From contig ABHC01000013.1 in NCBI GenBank assembly GCA_000171835.1, positions 40,340 to 104,339 on the forward strand: a stretch of 64,000 nucleotides of DNA. Reading direction: 5' to 3'. Positions within the stretch are counted from its first letter, which is position 1. Each line of letters opens with the position of its first letter. Origin of the DNA: an alpha proteobacterium BAL199. Lineage in GTDB: Bacteria; Pseudomonadota; Alphaproteobacteria; Thalassobaculales; Thalassobaculaceae. This document shows, piece after piece, positions 35,602-45,384 of this stretch. The notes under the pieces were generated by a model, which saw only the letters and a list, made by a program, of their open reading frames with translations, did not search any database and was not told the DNA's origin. Both the position numbers and the translations under genes were made by a program.

Positions 35602-37701
35602 ATGACCTTCTCCAGCACCGCCCCGCGCCTCGCCGTCGATGTCGGAGGCACCTTCACCGATGTCGCCCTGGAAATAGGGAGCCGACGCATCACCGCGAAG
35701 GTTCTGACGACCCCCCAGACGCCCGAGGACGGCGTGCTTGCCGCCGTCGACAAGGCCGTCGCCGAAGCCGGAGTCGACCCGAAGAGCGTCGGACTGATCA
35801 TCCACGGTACCACCCTGGCGACCAACGCACTGATCGAGCGCAAGGGTGCGAAGACCGCCCTGATCACCACGGCCGGCCACCGCGACAGTGTCGAGATGGC
35901 CCAGGAGAACCGGTTCGAGCAGTACGACATCGGCATCGACCGCCCTGCACCGCTGGTCCCGCGCTACCTGCGCTGGTCGGTCGGCGAGCGACTCAACTAC
36001 AAGGGCGAGGTGCTGATCCCGCTCGACGAGGCCTCGGTGCAGGCCCTGGTCGCACGGATCAAAGAAGAAAAGGTGGAAGCGGTCGCCATCGGCCTGTTGC
36101 ACTCCTACGCCAATGGCGCGCACGAGCGGCGCGTCGCCGAGATCCTGTCCGTAGCATGCCCCGGATTGGCGATCACCCTGTCCAGCGAAGCGTGCCCGGA
36201 GATCCGCGAGTACGAGCGCCAGTCGACCGCCTGCGCCAACGCCTATGTGCAGCCGAAGATGGCCCGCTACCTGACCGAATTGGGCGAGCGGATGCGGGCC
36301 AAGGGCTACGGCTGCCCGTTCCTGCTGATGACGTCGGGCGGCGGATTGACCACCCTGGAGACTGCGATCCGGTTCCCGATCCGGCTGGTCGAATCCGGTC
36401 CGGCCGGCGGCGCCATCCTGGCCAGCGAGATCGCCAAGGAATGCGACCTGAAGAACGTGCTGTCCTACGACATGGGCGGCACCACCGCGAAGATCTGCCT
36501 GATCGACGATTTCGCGCCATTGTCGACCCGCACCTTCGAGGTGGCCCGGGTCTACCGCAACTTGAAGGGCAGCGGGCTGCCGGTCCGCATCCCGGCGATC
36601 GAGATGGTGGAGATCGGCGCTGGCGGCGGCTCGATCGCCCATGTCGACGCCATGGGCCGCCTGATGGTCGGCCCGGAGAGCGCGTCGTCCGAACCCGGCC
36701 CGGCCTGCTACGGTCGCGGCGGCACTGAGCCGACCGTCACCGACGGCGACGTGGTCATGGGCAAGATCGATCCCGCGCGCTTTGCCGGCGGCGAGGTGAC
36801 GCTGGATGTCGAGGCCGCCACCAGGGCGCTCGACGCCAAGGTCGGCAAGCCGATGGGCCTGGAAGGACGGCTCACCGCCTTCGCGCTGGCCGAGATCGTC
36901 GACGAGAACATGGCCAACGCTGCGCGTGTGCACGCCATCGAATGGGGCAAGGACATCACCGCCCGGTCGATGATCGCGTTCGGGGGTGCTGCACCGCTGC
37001 ACGCCGCGCGCCTCGCCGAAAAGCTCGGAATCGACACCGTGGTGGTGCCGACCGGTGCTGGCGTCGGCTCGGCCATCGGCTTCCTGCGGGCGCCGATCTC
37101 CTATGAAGTAGTGCGCAGCCGCTACCTGCCGCTGTCGGCCTTCGACGCCGAGGACGTCAACGCCCTGTTGGCCGAAATGAGTGACGAGGCCCGCACCATC
37201 GTGGTCGCGGGCGCCGGATCCGAAGGGTTGAGCGAGAGCCGGGTCGCCTTCATGCGCTATGTCGGCCAGGGTCACGAGATCAGCGTGCCGCTGCCGAACG
37301 GAAAGCTGACTGCTGCCGATGCCGGCCGGATCCGTAGAGCGTTCGAAGCCGAGTACATTCACCTTTACGGCCGCATCATTCCCGGCCAGGAGCCCGAGAT
37401 CCTGAGCTGGACCGTTACCGTGGCGGCACCGATCGCCACCGGCACGGTGCCGGCAGCCCTCACCGGCACGGTGGCAGCACCCAAGCCGATCGACACCCGC
37501 AGCGTTTTCGATCCGGAGCGCGAGGAGAGCCTCGACTATGCGATCTACGCCCGCAACGACCTGGCTCCGGGTGCCACGCTGCACGGCCCCGCGCTGATCG
37601 TCGAGGACCAGACCACCACCGTCGTCACCTCGACTTTTGATGTCTCGGTGAACCCGCTCGGCTACCTGATGCTGACCGCCAAGCGTGGCACCGGCGCCTG
37701 A
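35602..37701 (+). CDS. hyuA: Hydantoinase/5-oxoprolinase subunit A (HyuA family)
   Basis: A 699-residue ATP-dependent amidohydrolase subunit from ATG 35602; upstream reading frame is non-coding in character. The N-terminal phosphate-binding motif AVDVGGTFTDVALE lies at about residues 10-23, followed by IHGTTLATNALIER. A central ASKHA-type site shows LSYDMGGTTAKICLI, then GAGGGSIAHVD and the conserved SSEPGPACYGRGG. Together with HyuB it hydrolyses cyclic amides such as N-methylhydantoin or 5-oxoproline with ATP. The pair is separated by 11 bp and forms an operon. Confidence 0.93.
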   Translation: MTFSSTAPRLAVDVGGTFTDVALEIGSRRITAKVLTTPQTPEDGVLAAVDKAVAEAGVDPKSVGLIIHGTTLATNALIERKGAKTALITTAGHRDSVEMAQENRFEQYDIGIDRPAPLVPRYLRWSVGERLNYKGEVLIPLDEASVQALVARIKEEKVEAVAIGLLHSYANGAHERRVAEILSVACPGLAITLSSEACPEIREYERQSTACANAYVQPKMARYLTELGERMRAKGYGCPFLLMTSGGGLTTLETAIRFPIRLVESGPAGGAILASEIAKECDLKNVLSYDMGGTTAKICLIDDFAPLSTRTFEVARVYRNLKGSGLPVRIPAIEMVEIGAGGGSIAHVDAMGRLMVGPESASSEPGPACYGRGGTEPTVTDGDVVMGKIDPARFAGGEVTLDVEAATRALDAKVGKPMGLEGRLTAFALAEIVDENMANAARVHAIEWGKDITARSMIAFGGAAPLHAARLAEKLGIDTVVVPTGAGVGSAIGFLRAPISYEVVRSRYLPLSAFDAEDVNALLAEMSDEARTIVVAGAGSEGLSESRVAFMRYVGQGHEISVPLPNGKLTAADAGRIRRAFEAEYIHLYGRIIPGQEPEILSWTVTVAAPIATGTVPAALTGTVAAPKPIDTRSVFDPEREESLDYAIYARNDLAPGATLHGPALIVEDQTTTVVTSTFDVSVNPLGYLMLTAKRGTGA

Positions 37702-37712
37702 GGAGATCGGAC

Positions 37713-39422
37713 ATGACCACCAACCGCCCAGCGACCAACAGAACCGCCCTCGACCAGATCCACATGCAGATCCAGTGGAACCGGCTGCTTTCGGTCGTCG
37801 AGGAGCAGGCTCAGACCCTGGTCCGCACCGCGTTCTCGACTTCGGCGCGCGAAGCCGGCGACATCTCGGCCGGCGTGTTCGACGTGCAGGGCCGGATGCT
37901 GGCCCAGGCCGTCACCGGCACGCCGGGCCACGTCAACGCCATGGCCGCCTCGGTCGGGTTCTTCCTGGAGACCTTCCCGATCACGACCATGGCCGAGGGT
38001 GACGTCTTCATCACCAACGACCCGTGGAAGGGCACCGGCCACCTCAACGACTTCACGGTGGTCACGCCGACCTTCCTCGACGGCAAGCCGGTCGGCCTGT
38101 TCGCCTGCACCACCCACGTGGTCGACGTCGGCGGTCGTGGCTTCGGTCCTGACGGCCGCCAAGTCTACGAGGAAGGCATCAACATCCCGATCATGCGGCT
38201 GGCCACCGCCGGCACCGTCGACCGCAGCCTGCTGCACGTGCTGGCGACCAACGTCCGCAACCCGGTCGAGGTCGAGGGCGACATCTACTCGCTGATGGCC
38301 TGCAACGAGGTCGGCGGGCGGCGCTTGGTCGACATGATGCGCGAGTTCGGGCTGAGCACCCTGGACGTGCTGGGTCGCCACATCATCGACAGCAGCCGCG
38401 CCGGCATGCTGGAGGAGATCGGCAAGCTGCCGAAGGGCAGTTGGTCCAACGCCATGCGGGTCGACGGCTTCGAGAAGGAATTGGATCTGGTCGCCACCCT
38501 GACCGTGACCGATGACGGCATCGAGGTCGATTTCGCCGGTACCTCCGGAGCATCGTCGTACGGCATCAACGTGCCGCTGACCTACACCCAGGCCTACGCC
38601 AGCTTCGGCGTGCGCTGCGTGATCGGCGGTGCCGTGCCGAACAACGCCGGATCGCTCGGTGCAGTCCGGGTAACCGCGCCCGAAGGCAGTGTTCTTAACG
38701 CGCTGCACCCGGCTGCGGTCGCCGCCCGCCACGTCACCGGCCAGATGCTGCCCGACGTGGTGCTCGGCTGCCTGAACCAAATCATCCCCGGCCGGGTGCC
38801 GGCCGAAGGCACCAGTTGCCTGTGGAACCCGGTGCTGCTGGGCGGCCAAGGCGTCGCCGAGGGCGACTACGGCAAGAGCCGGCCGTTCGCCATGAACACT
38901 TTCCACGCCGGCGGCACCGGCGCGCGGCCCGGCAAGGACGGGCTGAACGCTACCGCCTTCCCGTCCGGCGTGCGCAACACCCCGGTCGAGGTGAACGAGA
39001 CCATCGCCCCGCTGATCTTCTGGCGGAAAGAGTACCGCACCGATTCCGGCGGGCCTGGCACTCACCGCGGCGGTGTCGGCCAGATCATGGAGATCGCCCA
39101 TGCCGACGGCGCGCCGTTCGCCATGAACTGCATGTTCGACCGGGTGATCCACGCCCCGCGCGGCCGTAACGGCGGGCGCGACGGCATGGTCGGTAAATTG
39201 ACGCTGGCGTCCGGACCGTCGTTCAAGGGCAAGGGCCGACAGACGATCCCGGCCGGCGACCGCATCTCCATCGAGATGCCCGGCGGCGGCGGCCTCGGCG
39301 ACCCGAAGACCCGCGATCGCGCCCAGCTGGCCATCGACGTGCGTGACGGCTTCGTCAGCGCCGAACAGGCGAAGGCCGTGTATGGCTGGGACGGTGCAAC
39401 GGGATCGGCCGGCGACGACTGA
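37713..39422 (+). CDS. hyuB: Hydantoinase/5-oxoprolinase subunit B (HyuB family)
   Basis: A 569-residue partner of HyuA, with GAGGAGATC before the ATG. Characteristic blocks are visible: VVEEQAQTLVRTAFSTSARE near the N-terminus, DVFITNDPWKGTGHLNDFT, NAGSLGAVRV, and RTDSGGPGTHRGGVGQI near residue 440, with a final PGGGGLGDPKTRD. The subunit forms the other part of the ATP-dependent cyclic amidase. Gene order HyuA-HyuB matches known operons. A gamma-glutamylcyclotransferase (47767) and GshA (50926) elsewhere in the window make 5-oxoproline a plausible substrate. Confidence 0.93.
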   Translation: MTTNRPATNRTALDQIHMQIQWNRLLSVVEEQAQTLVRTAFSTSAREAGDISAGVFDVQGRMLAQAVTGTPGHVNAMAASVGFFLETFPITTMAEGDVFITNDPWKGTGHLNDFTVVTPTFLDGKPVGLFACTTHVVDVGGRGFGPDGRQVYEEGINIPIMRLATAGTVDRSLLHVLATNVRNPVEVEGDIYSLMACNEVGGRRLVDMMREFGLSTLDVLGRHIIDSSRAGMLEEIGKLPKGSWSNAMRVDGFEKELDLVATLTVTDDGIEVDFAGTSGASSYGINVPLTYTQAYASFGVRCVIGGAVPNNAGSLGAVRVTAPEGSVLNALHPAAVAARHVTGQMLPDVVLGCLNQIIPGRVPAEGTSCLWNPVLLGGQGVAEGDYGKSRPFAMNTFHAGGTGARPGKDGLNATAFPSGVRNTPVEVNETIAPLIFWRKEYRTDSGGPGTHRGGVGQIMEIAHADGAPFAMNCMFDRVIHAPRGRNGGRDGMVGKLTLASGPSFKGKGRQTIPAGDRISIEMPGGGGLGDPKTRDRAQLAIDVRDGFVSAEQAKAVYGWDGATGSAGDD

Positions 39423-39431
39423 GATCCGGCG

Positions 39432-40301
39432 TCAGCGCGTCGCGAGCAGCAGGGCGACACCGGCAACGGTGACCGCCACGCCGACCGCGACGCGACCGCC
39501 GATCCGGGTCGAGCGCAGCAGCACGGCGCCGAACGCCAAGGTGGCCAGCGGATAGGTCGCGACCAGCGGTGCGACCAGCGCCACCGGTCCGCGCGCCAAC
39601 GCAGCGTACATCGTCACCACCGCGGCGCCGTTGCACAGCCCGACCGCCGCGAACCACAAACGGCCCGACCGGCCGGCGCGGATCGCCGCGATGTCGCCAC
39701 GCATTGTGACCGTGGTCAGCATCACGCCCGCTGACACCAGGTACCCGATGGTCGCGGCGGCAAACGGATCGGCCCAGGTCTCGAAGCCGATCTTGACCAC
39801 CGGCTGCACTGCCCCACGGATCAGTGCAGCCGCAAGCGGCAGCAGCATCGCGGCCCAGGCCGCCGCACCGACCCCACGCGACGATCCCAACATCAGGGTG
39901 GTCGCTCCCACCAGAACAACCGCAATGCCGGCTGCCTGCCACAGCCCCGGCACCTCGCCCAGAAGGGCGATCGCGAACAGAACCGCAAACAGCGGCGCCA
40001 GATTGCCGAGTGCCCCGGCCACGTGCGGGCCAAGTTGCTGGTTGGCGCGAAAGGTCAGCATCGTCACGGTCGCCGGGAACAAACTGCCGACCGCGACGAA
40101 CACCAGCACTGCCGGCAGGGTCATCGCCGTCCAGTCGACCAAAACCGGCGACGCGGCCAGGAACGCCGCCGCCGTGGTCGTCACGCTGATCGCGGCCCCC
40201 GGCACCGGCTTCATGTGGCGCAACCCGAATTGGGTCAGCACCAGCGCCAATCCGAAGAACCCGGCGGCACCAAGTGCAAGAACGGCCGCTTCATCCTGCA
40301 T
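39432..40301 (-). CDS. EamA/DMT-family inner membrane transporter
   Basis: A 289-residue protein from ATG 40301 (MQDEAAVLALGAAGFFGLAL), preceded by AAGGGATTGAG. About ten hydrophobic segments in two repeats of five are visible, with VATYPLATLAFGAVLL near the end, typical of drug/metabolite transporters. The open frame extends 209 codons further upstream, but only as antisense to the RTX gene at 40455. It converges on HyuB with a 9-bp gap. Substrate unknown. Confidence 0.86.
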   Translation of the reverse strand: MQDEAAVLALGAAGFFGLALVLTQFGLRHMKPVPGAAISVTTTAAAFLAASPVLVDWTAMTLPAVLVFVAVGSLFPATVTMLTFRANQQLGPHVAGALGNLAPLFAVLFAIALLGEVPGLWQAAGIAVVLVGATTLMLGSSRGVGAAAWAAMLLPLAAALIRGAVQPVVKIGFETWADPFAAATIGYLVSAGVMLTTVTMRGDIAAIRAGRSGRLWFAAVGLCNGAAVVTMYAALARGPVALVAPLVATYPLATLAFGAVLLRSTRIGGRVAVGVAVTVAGVALLLATR

Positions 40302-40454
40302 CTCAATCCCTTCCGGCCGATACGATCGCGGCAGTGTATCGCGCGACGGATCCGCGTCGCTGCCGCGTTCACATCCAGGAAGGCCAGCCTCCGTCCTTGG
40401 ACTGGTTCTTGCTTGTTCATTGGCGGAACGAACCGTCCGTTTTCGGAGAACGCC

Positions 40455-41198
40455 ATGCCCATCGCAACCGGCACCCGTTATCTCAGCGCAAGCGCGTTGC
40501 AGTCGTCGACGACCCTGGTCATCAACATCGATGCCGAGGTGGTCGGCACGCTGAACGACGACATTCTGCTCGGCAGTGCCAGATCCGACCGGATGTTCGG
40601 CGGCGACGGATGGGACGTGATATCGGGCCTCGACGACGACGATATCCTGTACGGAAACGCCGGACTCGACACCCTCGACGGCGGTGATGACGACGACATC
40701 CTGTACGGCGGTAAGGACGACGACCTGCTGCGCGGAGGCGATGGCGACGACGCGCTGTTCGGCGGCCTCAACTCGGACCCTGCATATGTGCTGCGCGATG
40801 GCGTGGCGGTCCTGCTGGATGGCCGCGACACTCTGTCTGGCGGGGCCGGCAACGATCTGATCTATGGCAACCAGGGCGATGATCTGATCGACGGCGGCGG
40901 CGACGACGACATCCTGTACGGCGGCCAAGGCGCCGACCGGCTGACCGGTGGTGAGGGCGACGATACCCTGTTCGGCGGCCAGGGCGGTGATGTGTTCGTT
41001 TACCGCAACGTCGACGACGACCGCGACGTCATCCAGGATTTCGACGTCACCGCCGATCGGATCCTGCTGGCCAACGGCGTCTCGATCTCGATCAGCTACA
41101 GCACCGGCGACGACACCGAGTTGCGTCTGTCCACCGGCACCCGGATCACTCTGATCGGAGTAACCGATCCGGACGACGTGGCGATTGCCTGGGGATAG
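40455..41198 (+). CDS. Short RTX calcium-binding repeat protein
   Basis: A 247-residue protein from ATG 40455, preceded by GGAGAACGCC. It has no signal peptide. Nonapeptide repeats (GGDGWDVISG, GNAGLDTLDGG, GGKDDDLLRGG, GGEGDDTLFGG) fill about residues 45-185, broken by a non-repeat loop near 115-130. The C-terminal region (VIQDFDVTADRILLANGVSI to the end) is the usual non-repeat secretion segment of RTX proteins. Export by the type I system at 1062-4198 is plausible but not shown. Confidence 0.87.
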   Translation: MPIATGTRYLSASALQSSTTLVINIDAEVVGTLNDDILLGSARSDRMFGGDGWDVISGLDDDDILYGNAGLDTLDGGDDDDILYGGKDDDLLRGGDGDDALFGGLNSDPAYVLRDGVAVLLDGRDTLSGGAGNDLIYGNQGDDLIDGGGDDDILYGGQGADRLTGGEGDDTLFGGQGGDVFVYRNVDDDRDVIQDFDVTADRILLANGVSISISYSTGDDTELRLSTGTRITLIGVTDPDDVAIAWG

Positions 41199-41223
41199 GT
41201 TTTGGATTCCCCAAGGCAGTGCC

Positions 41224-41248
41224 GCCCCGGCCGACGATCAGCCGGGGC
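41224..41248. terminator. Possible terminator hairpin between convergent genes
   Basis: An 8-bp perfect stem, GCCCCGGC (41224-41231) with GCCGGGGC (41241-41248), and a 9-base loop. It sits in the 61-bp gap between the RTX gene and the convergent hydrolase. No T tract follows on either strand, so intrinsic termination is uncertain. Confidence 0.4.
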
Positions 41249-41259
41249 AAGCGATGCGC

Positions 41260-42234
41260 TCATCGACGCAGGCGCCGGTCCAGGAAATCCCCCATCAGGG
41301 CGGCAATCTCCCCGCCCTTGTCCTCAAGTGCGAAATGCCCGCTGTCGAGCAGATGAAGCTCGGCGTTCGGCAGGTCGCGGCGATAGGCCCGGGCGCCGGC
41401 AGCCGGGAAGATCGCGTCGTTGGCCCCCCATACGATCAACGCGGGCGGCTGGTGGACCCGGAAGAACCGCTGAAATTCCGGATACAACGCGAGGTTTGTC
41501 CGGTAGTCGAGGAACAGGTCGAGCATGATCCGGTCCAAGCCGGGGCGGTCAAGCAGGGCTTGATCGACCAGCCAGTTCTCCGGATCGATGCGCGACGGGT
41601 CGGCCACGCCGTCAAGGTACTGCCAGCGGGTGGCCGCAGGCGTGAGGCCGGCCCGCAGCGCCTCGCGGTTCGCATGCGTCGGATCGGCCCAATAGGCGCG
41701 GATCGGGTCCCAGAACGGGCTCAATCCGTCCTCGTAGGCATTACCGTTCTGGATGACCAAAGCCGTCACCCGCTCCGGATGGGCGACGGCCAACCGGAAC
41801 CCAACCGGTGCACCGTAGTCCTGCACGTAGAGCGCATACCGGTCGATACCGAGTTGGCGGGTCAGGTCGTCGACCAGCTTCGCATAAGCGGCAAACCCAT
41901 ACGGGAACACGTCGGGGCTTGGCACCGCGCTGTGGCCGAAGCCCGGATAGTCCGGCGCGATGACACGGTAGCGATCGGCCAGCGCCGGGATCAGGTTGCG
42001 GAACATCCGCGACGAGGTCGGAAAGCCGTGGAGGAGCAGCACCGCCGGTGCGTCTCTCGGCCCGGCCTCGCGGTAGAAGACATCGACGCCGTTAACGGCG
42101 ACGGTTCTGTAGTGTGCCGTAACGTCCCCGGCCAACATTGGTCGCGGACTCGTCGCGCGCCCGGGGTCAGCGCGCAACGCAATTGGCATCGCCGCCAGCG
42201 CGACAAGCGACGACAGCACCAAGGTTCTGAGCAT
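41260..42234 (-). CDS. Exported alpha/beta hydrolase (epoxide hydrolase/haloalkane dehalogenase-like)
   Basis: A 324-residue protein with an N-terminal signal peptide ([20 protein letters not shown]). The fold shows the oxyanion motif [13 protein letters not shown], nucleophile-elbow motif [14 protein letters not shown] with aspartate as nucleophile, an acid in [13 protein letters not shown], and the catalytic histidine in [10 protein letters not shown]. An aspartate nucleophile is the mark of epoxide hydrolases and haloalkane dehalogenases rather than esterases. Natural substrate unknown. It is convergent with the short RTX gene. Confidence 0.85.
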   Translation of the reverse strand: MLRTLVLSSLVALAAMPIALRADPGRATSPRPMLAGDVTAHYRTVAVNGVDVFYREAGPRDAPAVLLLHGFPTSSRMFRNLIPALADRYRVIAPDYPGFGHSAVPSPDVFPYGFAAYAKLVDDLTRQLGIDRYALYVQDYGAPVGFRLAVAHPERVTALVIQNGNAYEDGLSPFWDPIRAYWADPTHANREALRAGLTPAATRWQYLDGVADPSRIDPENWLVDQALLDRPGLDRIMLDLFLDYRTNLALYPEFQRFFRVHQPPALIVWGANDAIFPAAGARAYRRDLPNAELHLLDSGHFALEDKGGEIAALMGDFLDRRLRR

Positions 42235-42486
42235 TTGAGGGTTCCTTCCGCAACGACCGACGGCAGGCCGTCGACCGGTACCACCGTGGTTGGTGGATCA
42301 CGGCGGATCTGGCGTGTTGCGAAGTCCGGAAAAACGGTCGCGAAATACAAGTAACTGTTTCATTTTATGGAATGTTAATCTGACAACCTTACAACTGTGC
42401 CGGATAGCTTTTGCCCGCCGACGTGATACGAAGCGTCGACATCGTCCTGAAAGAGACTCGAGCGCCGCCGCGCGAATGAGGGTTGC

Positions 42487-44242
42487 ATGATTCAGCGCAT
42501 CGTCATCGCCCTCATCTGTCTGCTGCTTGCCACCGGACCGGTTGAAGCCCAGCAGCGAACGACTGCGGCGCCGGAAGAATCCGCGCATCCGCTGCAGCCT
42601 CTGGACACATCGAGTCCGCGTGCCGCCCTGACGGGCTTCCTCAACAACAGCGATGCGATCAGCCGATTCTACCGGGACGTCTATTACGACAACCCGACGT
42701 TCGCCAACCTGCGGGCGATCTTCGAAGCGCGGCTGCGCACGGCACGGCGGGTCCTGGATTTGAGCTACATCGCACCGGCGACCCGAGACCAGGTTGCCGT
42801 CGATTCGAGCGTCTATCTCTACGAGACTCCTGTCCCGCATCGATCTGCCGGCCCCGAGCGAAATCCCCGGGCCGGACGCGGTCGCCGGCGCGTCTCCTCC
42901 GACGCGCTGGATCGTGCCAGGCACCAACATCACGCTGGTGCGCGCCACGGAGGGTGAACGCCAGGGCGACTACCTGTTCAGCGGCGATACGGTCAATCTC
43001 GCCGCGGACAACTACGCCCTCGTCCACCACCTGCCCTACCGCCGTGTCGTGCCGGTCCACGACCTCGTCGAAACCCGCCGCCTGATCGGCGGCGTCCTGA
43101 TCCCGCCGAAGGCTATCGAAGCCTTGCCCGGCTGGTTCAAATCGAACGTGCTCGGCCTAGTGGTCTGGAAATGGATCGCCCTGGCGCTTTTGACCCTCTC
43201 GATTGCCGTTCTGATCGTGCTGGCGCAGGCCGCTGCAAAACGCCTGCGATCCATCGACAGCGAACGCTCGGCGGTGGCCGCTTCGTTGATCCGGCTGTTG
43301 ATGCCGGTCGCGATCATCGTCCTCATACCGTTCGCAACGGTCGTCTCGAACGGTGTCATCCATGTCACCGAAGAGTTGGGTTCGCCGATCCGCATCGCCG
43401 CCGAGACCGTCGTGCACCTCGTCGGGGCCTGGATTGCCTGGGTGGTTTGCGTCGCGGTCGCCGAGATCGTCATCGCCTCGCCGCGCGTCGCCGAGGGAAC
43501 GCTGGATGCCCAGGTGCTGCGGCTGTGCTCACGAATCCTGGGCATGGTGTTCGCCATGACGCTGATCCTGATCGGAGGCGAAAAGATCGGCCTGCCGCTG
43601 GTCGGCCTGATCGCCGGTGTCGGCGTCGGCGGCCTGGCGATCGCCCTGGCGGCGCAGGACACCCTGCGCAACGTCCTCGGCAGCCTGATGATCTTCTTCG
43701 ACCAGCCCTATCGCGCGGGCGACCAGATCATCGTGATCGGTGTTGAAGGCGTGGTCGAAAACATCGGATTGCGATCGACCCGAATTCGTCAGCTCAACGG
43801 CAGCCTGACGACCATACCGAACGAAAAGATGGCGTCGGTGGAAATCGTCAACATCTCGAAACGCCCCGGTATCCGTCGCAACATCCGCCTTGGCCTGACC
43901 TACGAGACCTCCCCGGAAATGGTCGACCGGGCGCTTACCGTGTTCCGAGAAGTGCTGGACGAGCACGCCGAGCACTGGGCCGACAGGCCGCCGCGCATCT
44001 TCTTCGAGGATCTTGCGCCCGACAGCCTGACCTTGGTCGCTCACACCTGGCATCACCCGCCGGACTTCTGGGCATTCTGCGCCACCCACGACCGGATCAA
44101 CCTGCGGATCCTGCAGCGCTTCGGCGAGGAGGGTATTGCCTTTGCCTTCCCGACCACGACCACCGTGCTCGAGCCCGGCAGCGCACCCATCGCCATCGAA
44201 GTCTCGAGCGGTGAAAGGCCGGGGGGCAGCACCCAAACATGA
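42487..44242 (+). pseudogene. MscS-family mechanosensitive channel, frameshifted
   Basis: The N-terminal part (from ATG 42487, GAGGGT before it; signal-like MIQRIVIALICLLLATGPVE) is in one frame up to about 42825 (VDSSVYLYE). The rest continues in the next frame (LLSRIDLPAPSEIPGP onward) to 44242. Removing one base near 42826 would give a continuous protein of about 584 residues. The downstream part has four or five membrane segments and the pore-lining MscS signature GVGGLAIALAAQDTLRNVLG, followed by FFDQPYRAGDQI. Either the gene is broken or the base is a sequencing error; the conservation of both parts favours an error or a recent event. Confidence 0.82.
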
Positions 44243-44266
44243 CGCCGGAGCCCCGGTGCTGGCTTG

Positions 44267-45331
44267 CTACCCCGCAGTCTCCGGCATCCACCAGCCCGCC
44301 AGTTCGCGGTGCACAAGGCTCTCGTACAGCGCAGTCGCGGCGGCGCTGGAGTTCAGGCAGGGAACGAGGCTGAAGTGGGTTCCGCCGGCATGTTCGAAGG
44401 TTTCCCGAGCCTGCAGGCCGATTTCCTCCAGGGTCTCCACGCAGTCGGCCACGAAGCCCGGCATCACCACCGCCATGCGCTTCACGCCCGTGTCGGCGAG
44501 TTCGGTAATCGTCTCGTCGGTGTAGGGACGCAGCCACTCCTCCCGCCCGAACCGCGACTGGAAGGTCAGACGGAACCGCGTGTCGTCCAGACCCAGCCGT
44601 TCGCGCACCAGCCGAGCGGTCTTCGCGCAGTGGCAATGATACGGGTCGCCCTGGGTGAGGTAGCGCTTCGGCAGGCCGTGGAACGACGCCAGGATCACCT
44701 CCGGCTCCCAATCCAGCGCCTCAAGGTGCGCCTGGATGCCGTTCGCGATGGCCTCGATGTAGGCCGGATCGTCGTGGAACGCTGGTGCGGCGCGCACCGC
44801 AGGCTGCCAGCGTTTCGTCATCAGGAACCGAGAGACCTCGTCGACCACCGTGCCGGTGGTGGAGGCCGAATACTGCGGGTACAGCGGCAGCACCAGGATA
44901 CGGTCGCACCCTTCGTCCTGCAGGGCCGTCAGACGATCACGGATCGCCGGATTGCCGTAGCGCATCGCCCAGTCGACACGCACCGTCTCGGCGCCGGGGT
45001 CGAGCCGCTCCTGCAGCGCCTGCGCCGCCGCCCTGGTGTGGAAACGCAACGGCGACTCGTCGGTGTCCGCCATCCATATCGCCTTGTAGGCCTCGGCAGT
45101 CTTCGGTGGACGGACCCGCAGGATGAAGCCGTGCAAGATCAGCTTCCACAGCAATGGGTTGACCTCGATCACCCGCCGGTCGGACAGGAATTCCGCCAGA
45201 TAGCGTCGGACGTCCGGCACGCTGGTGGAATCCGGGGTGCCGAGGTTGACCAGCAGAACGCCGATCCGCCCCAGCCGAATGACCGGATGACCTGCAGTGC
45301 CGGGAACGGCGTCGATGCCGCGCAATGTCAT
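44267..45331 (-). CDS. hemH: Ferrochelatase
   Basis: A 354-residue enzyme that inserts Fe2+ into protoporphyrin IX, the last step of haem synthesis, at the inner membrane. Signature features are GVLLVNLGTPDSTSVPDV near the N-terminus, YPQYSASTTGTV, the catalytic histidine in ILASFHGLPKRYLTQGDPY, and the C-terminal PGFVADCVETLEEI with its conserved glutamates. Length fits bacterial HemH. No other haem genes are adjacent. It is convergent with the MscS gene. Confidence 0.96.
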   Translation of the reverse strand: MTLRGIDAVPGTAGHPVIRLGRIGVLLVNLGTPDSTSVPDVRRYLAEFLSDRRVIEVNPLLWKLILHGFILRVRPPKTAEAYKAIWMADTDESPLRFHTRAAAQALQERLDPGAETVRVDWAMRYGNPAIRDRLTALQDEGCDRILVLPLYPQYSASTTGTVVDEVSRFLMTKRWQPAVRAAPAFHDDPAYIEAIANGIQAHLEALDWEPEVILASFHGLPKRYLTQGDPYHCHCAKTARLVRERLGLDDTRFRLTFQSRFGREEWLRPYTDETITELADTGVKRMAVVMPGFVADCVETLEEIGLQARETFEHAGGTHFSLVPCLNSSAAATALYESLVHRELAGWWMPETAG

Positions 45332-45384
45332 GAGCGTTGATCTCCAACCCTGTCGAACTCGAATGCGCGTTCAATACGCACGCG

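Noticed and set aside
35440..39152. Long minus-strand frames opposite HyuA and HyuB (714 and 496 residues)
   Set aside because: High-GC shadows of well-recognised genes; composition H/G/R/D-rich, no domains.
40302..40928. N-terminal extension of the EamA transporter (209 codons)
   Set aside because: It is antisense to the short RTX gene, hydrophilic and without family similarity; ATG 40301 has a ribosome binding site and begins the first membrane segment.
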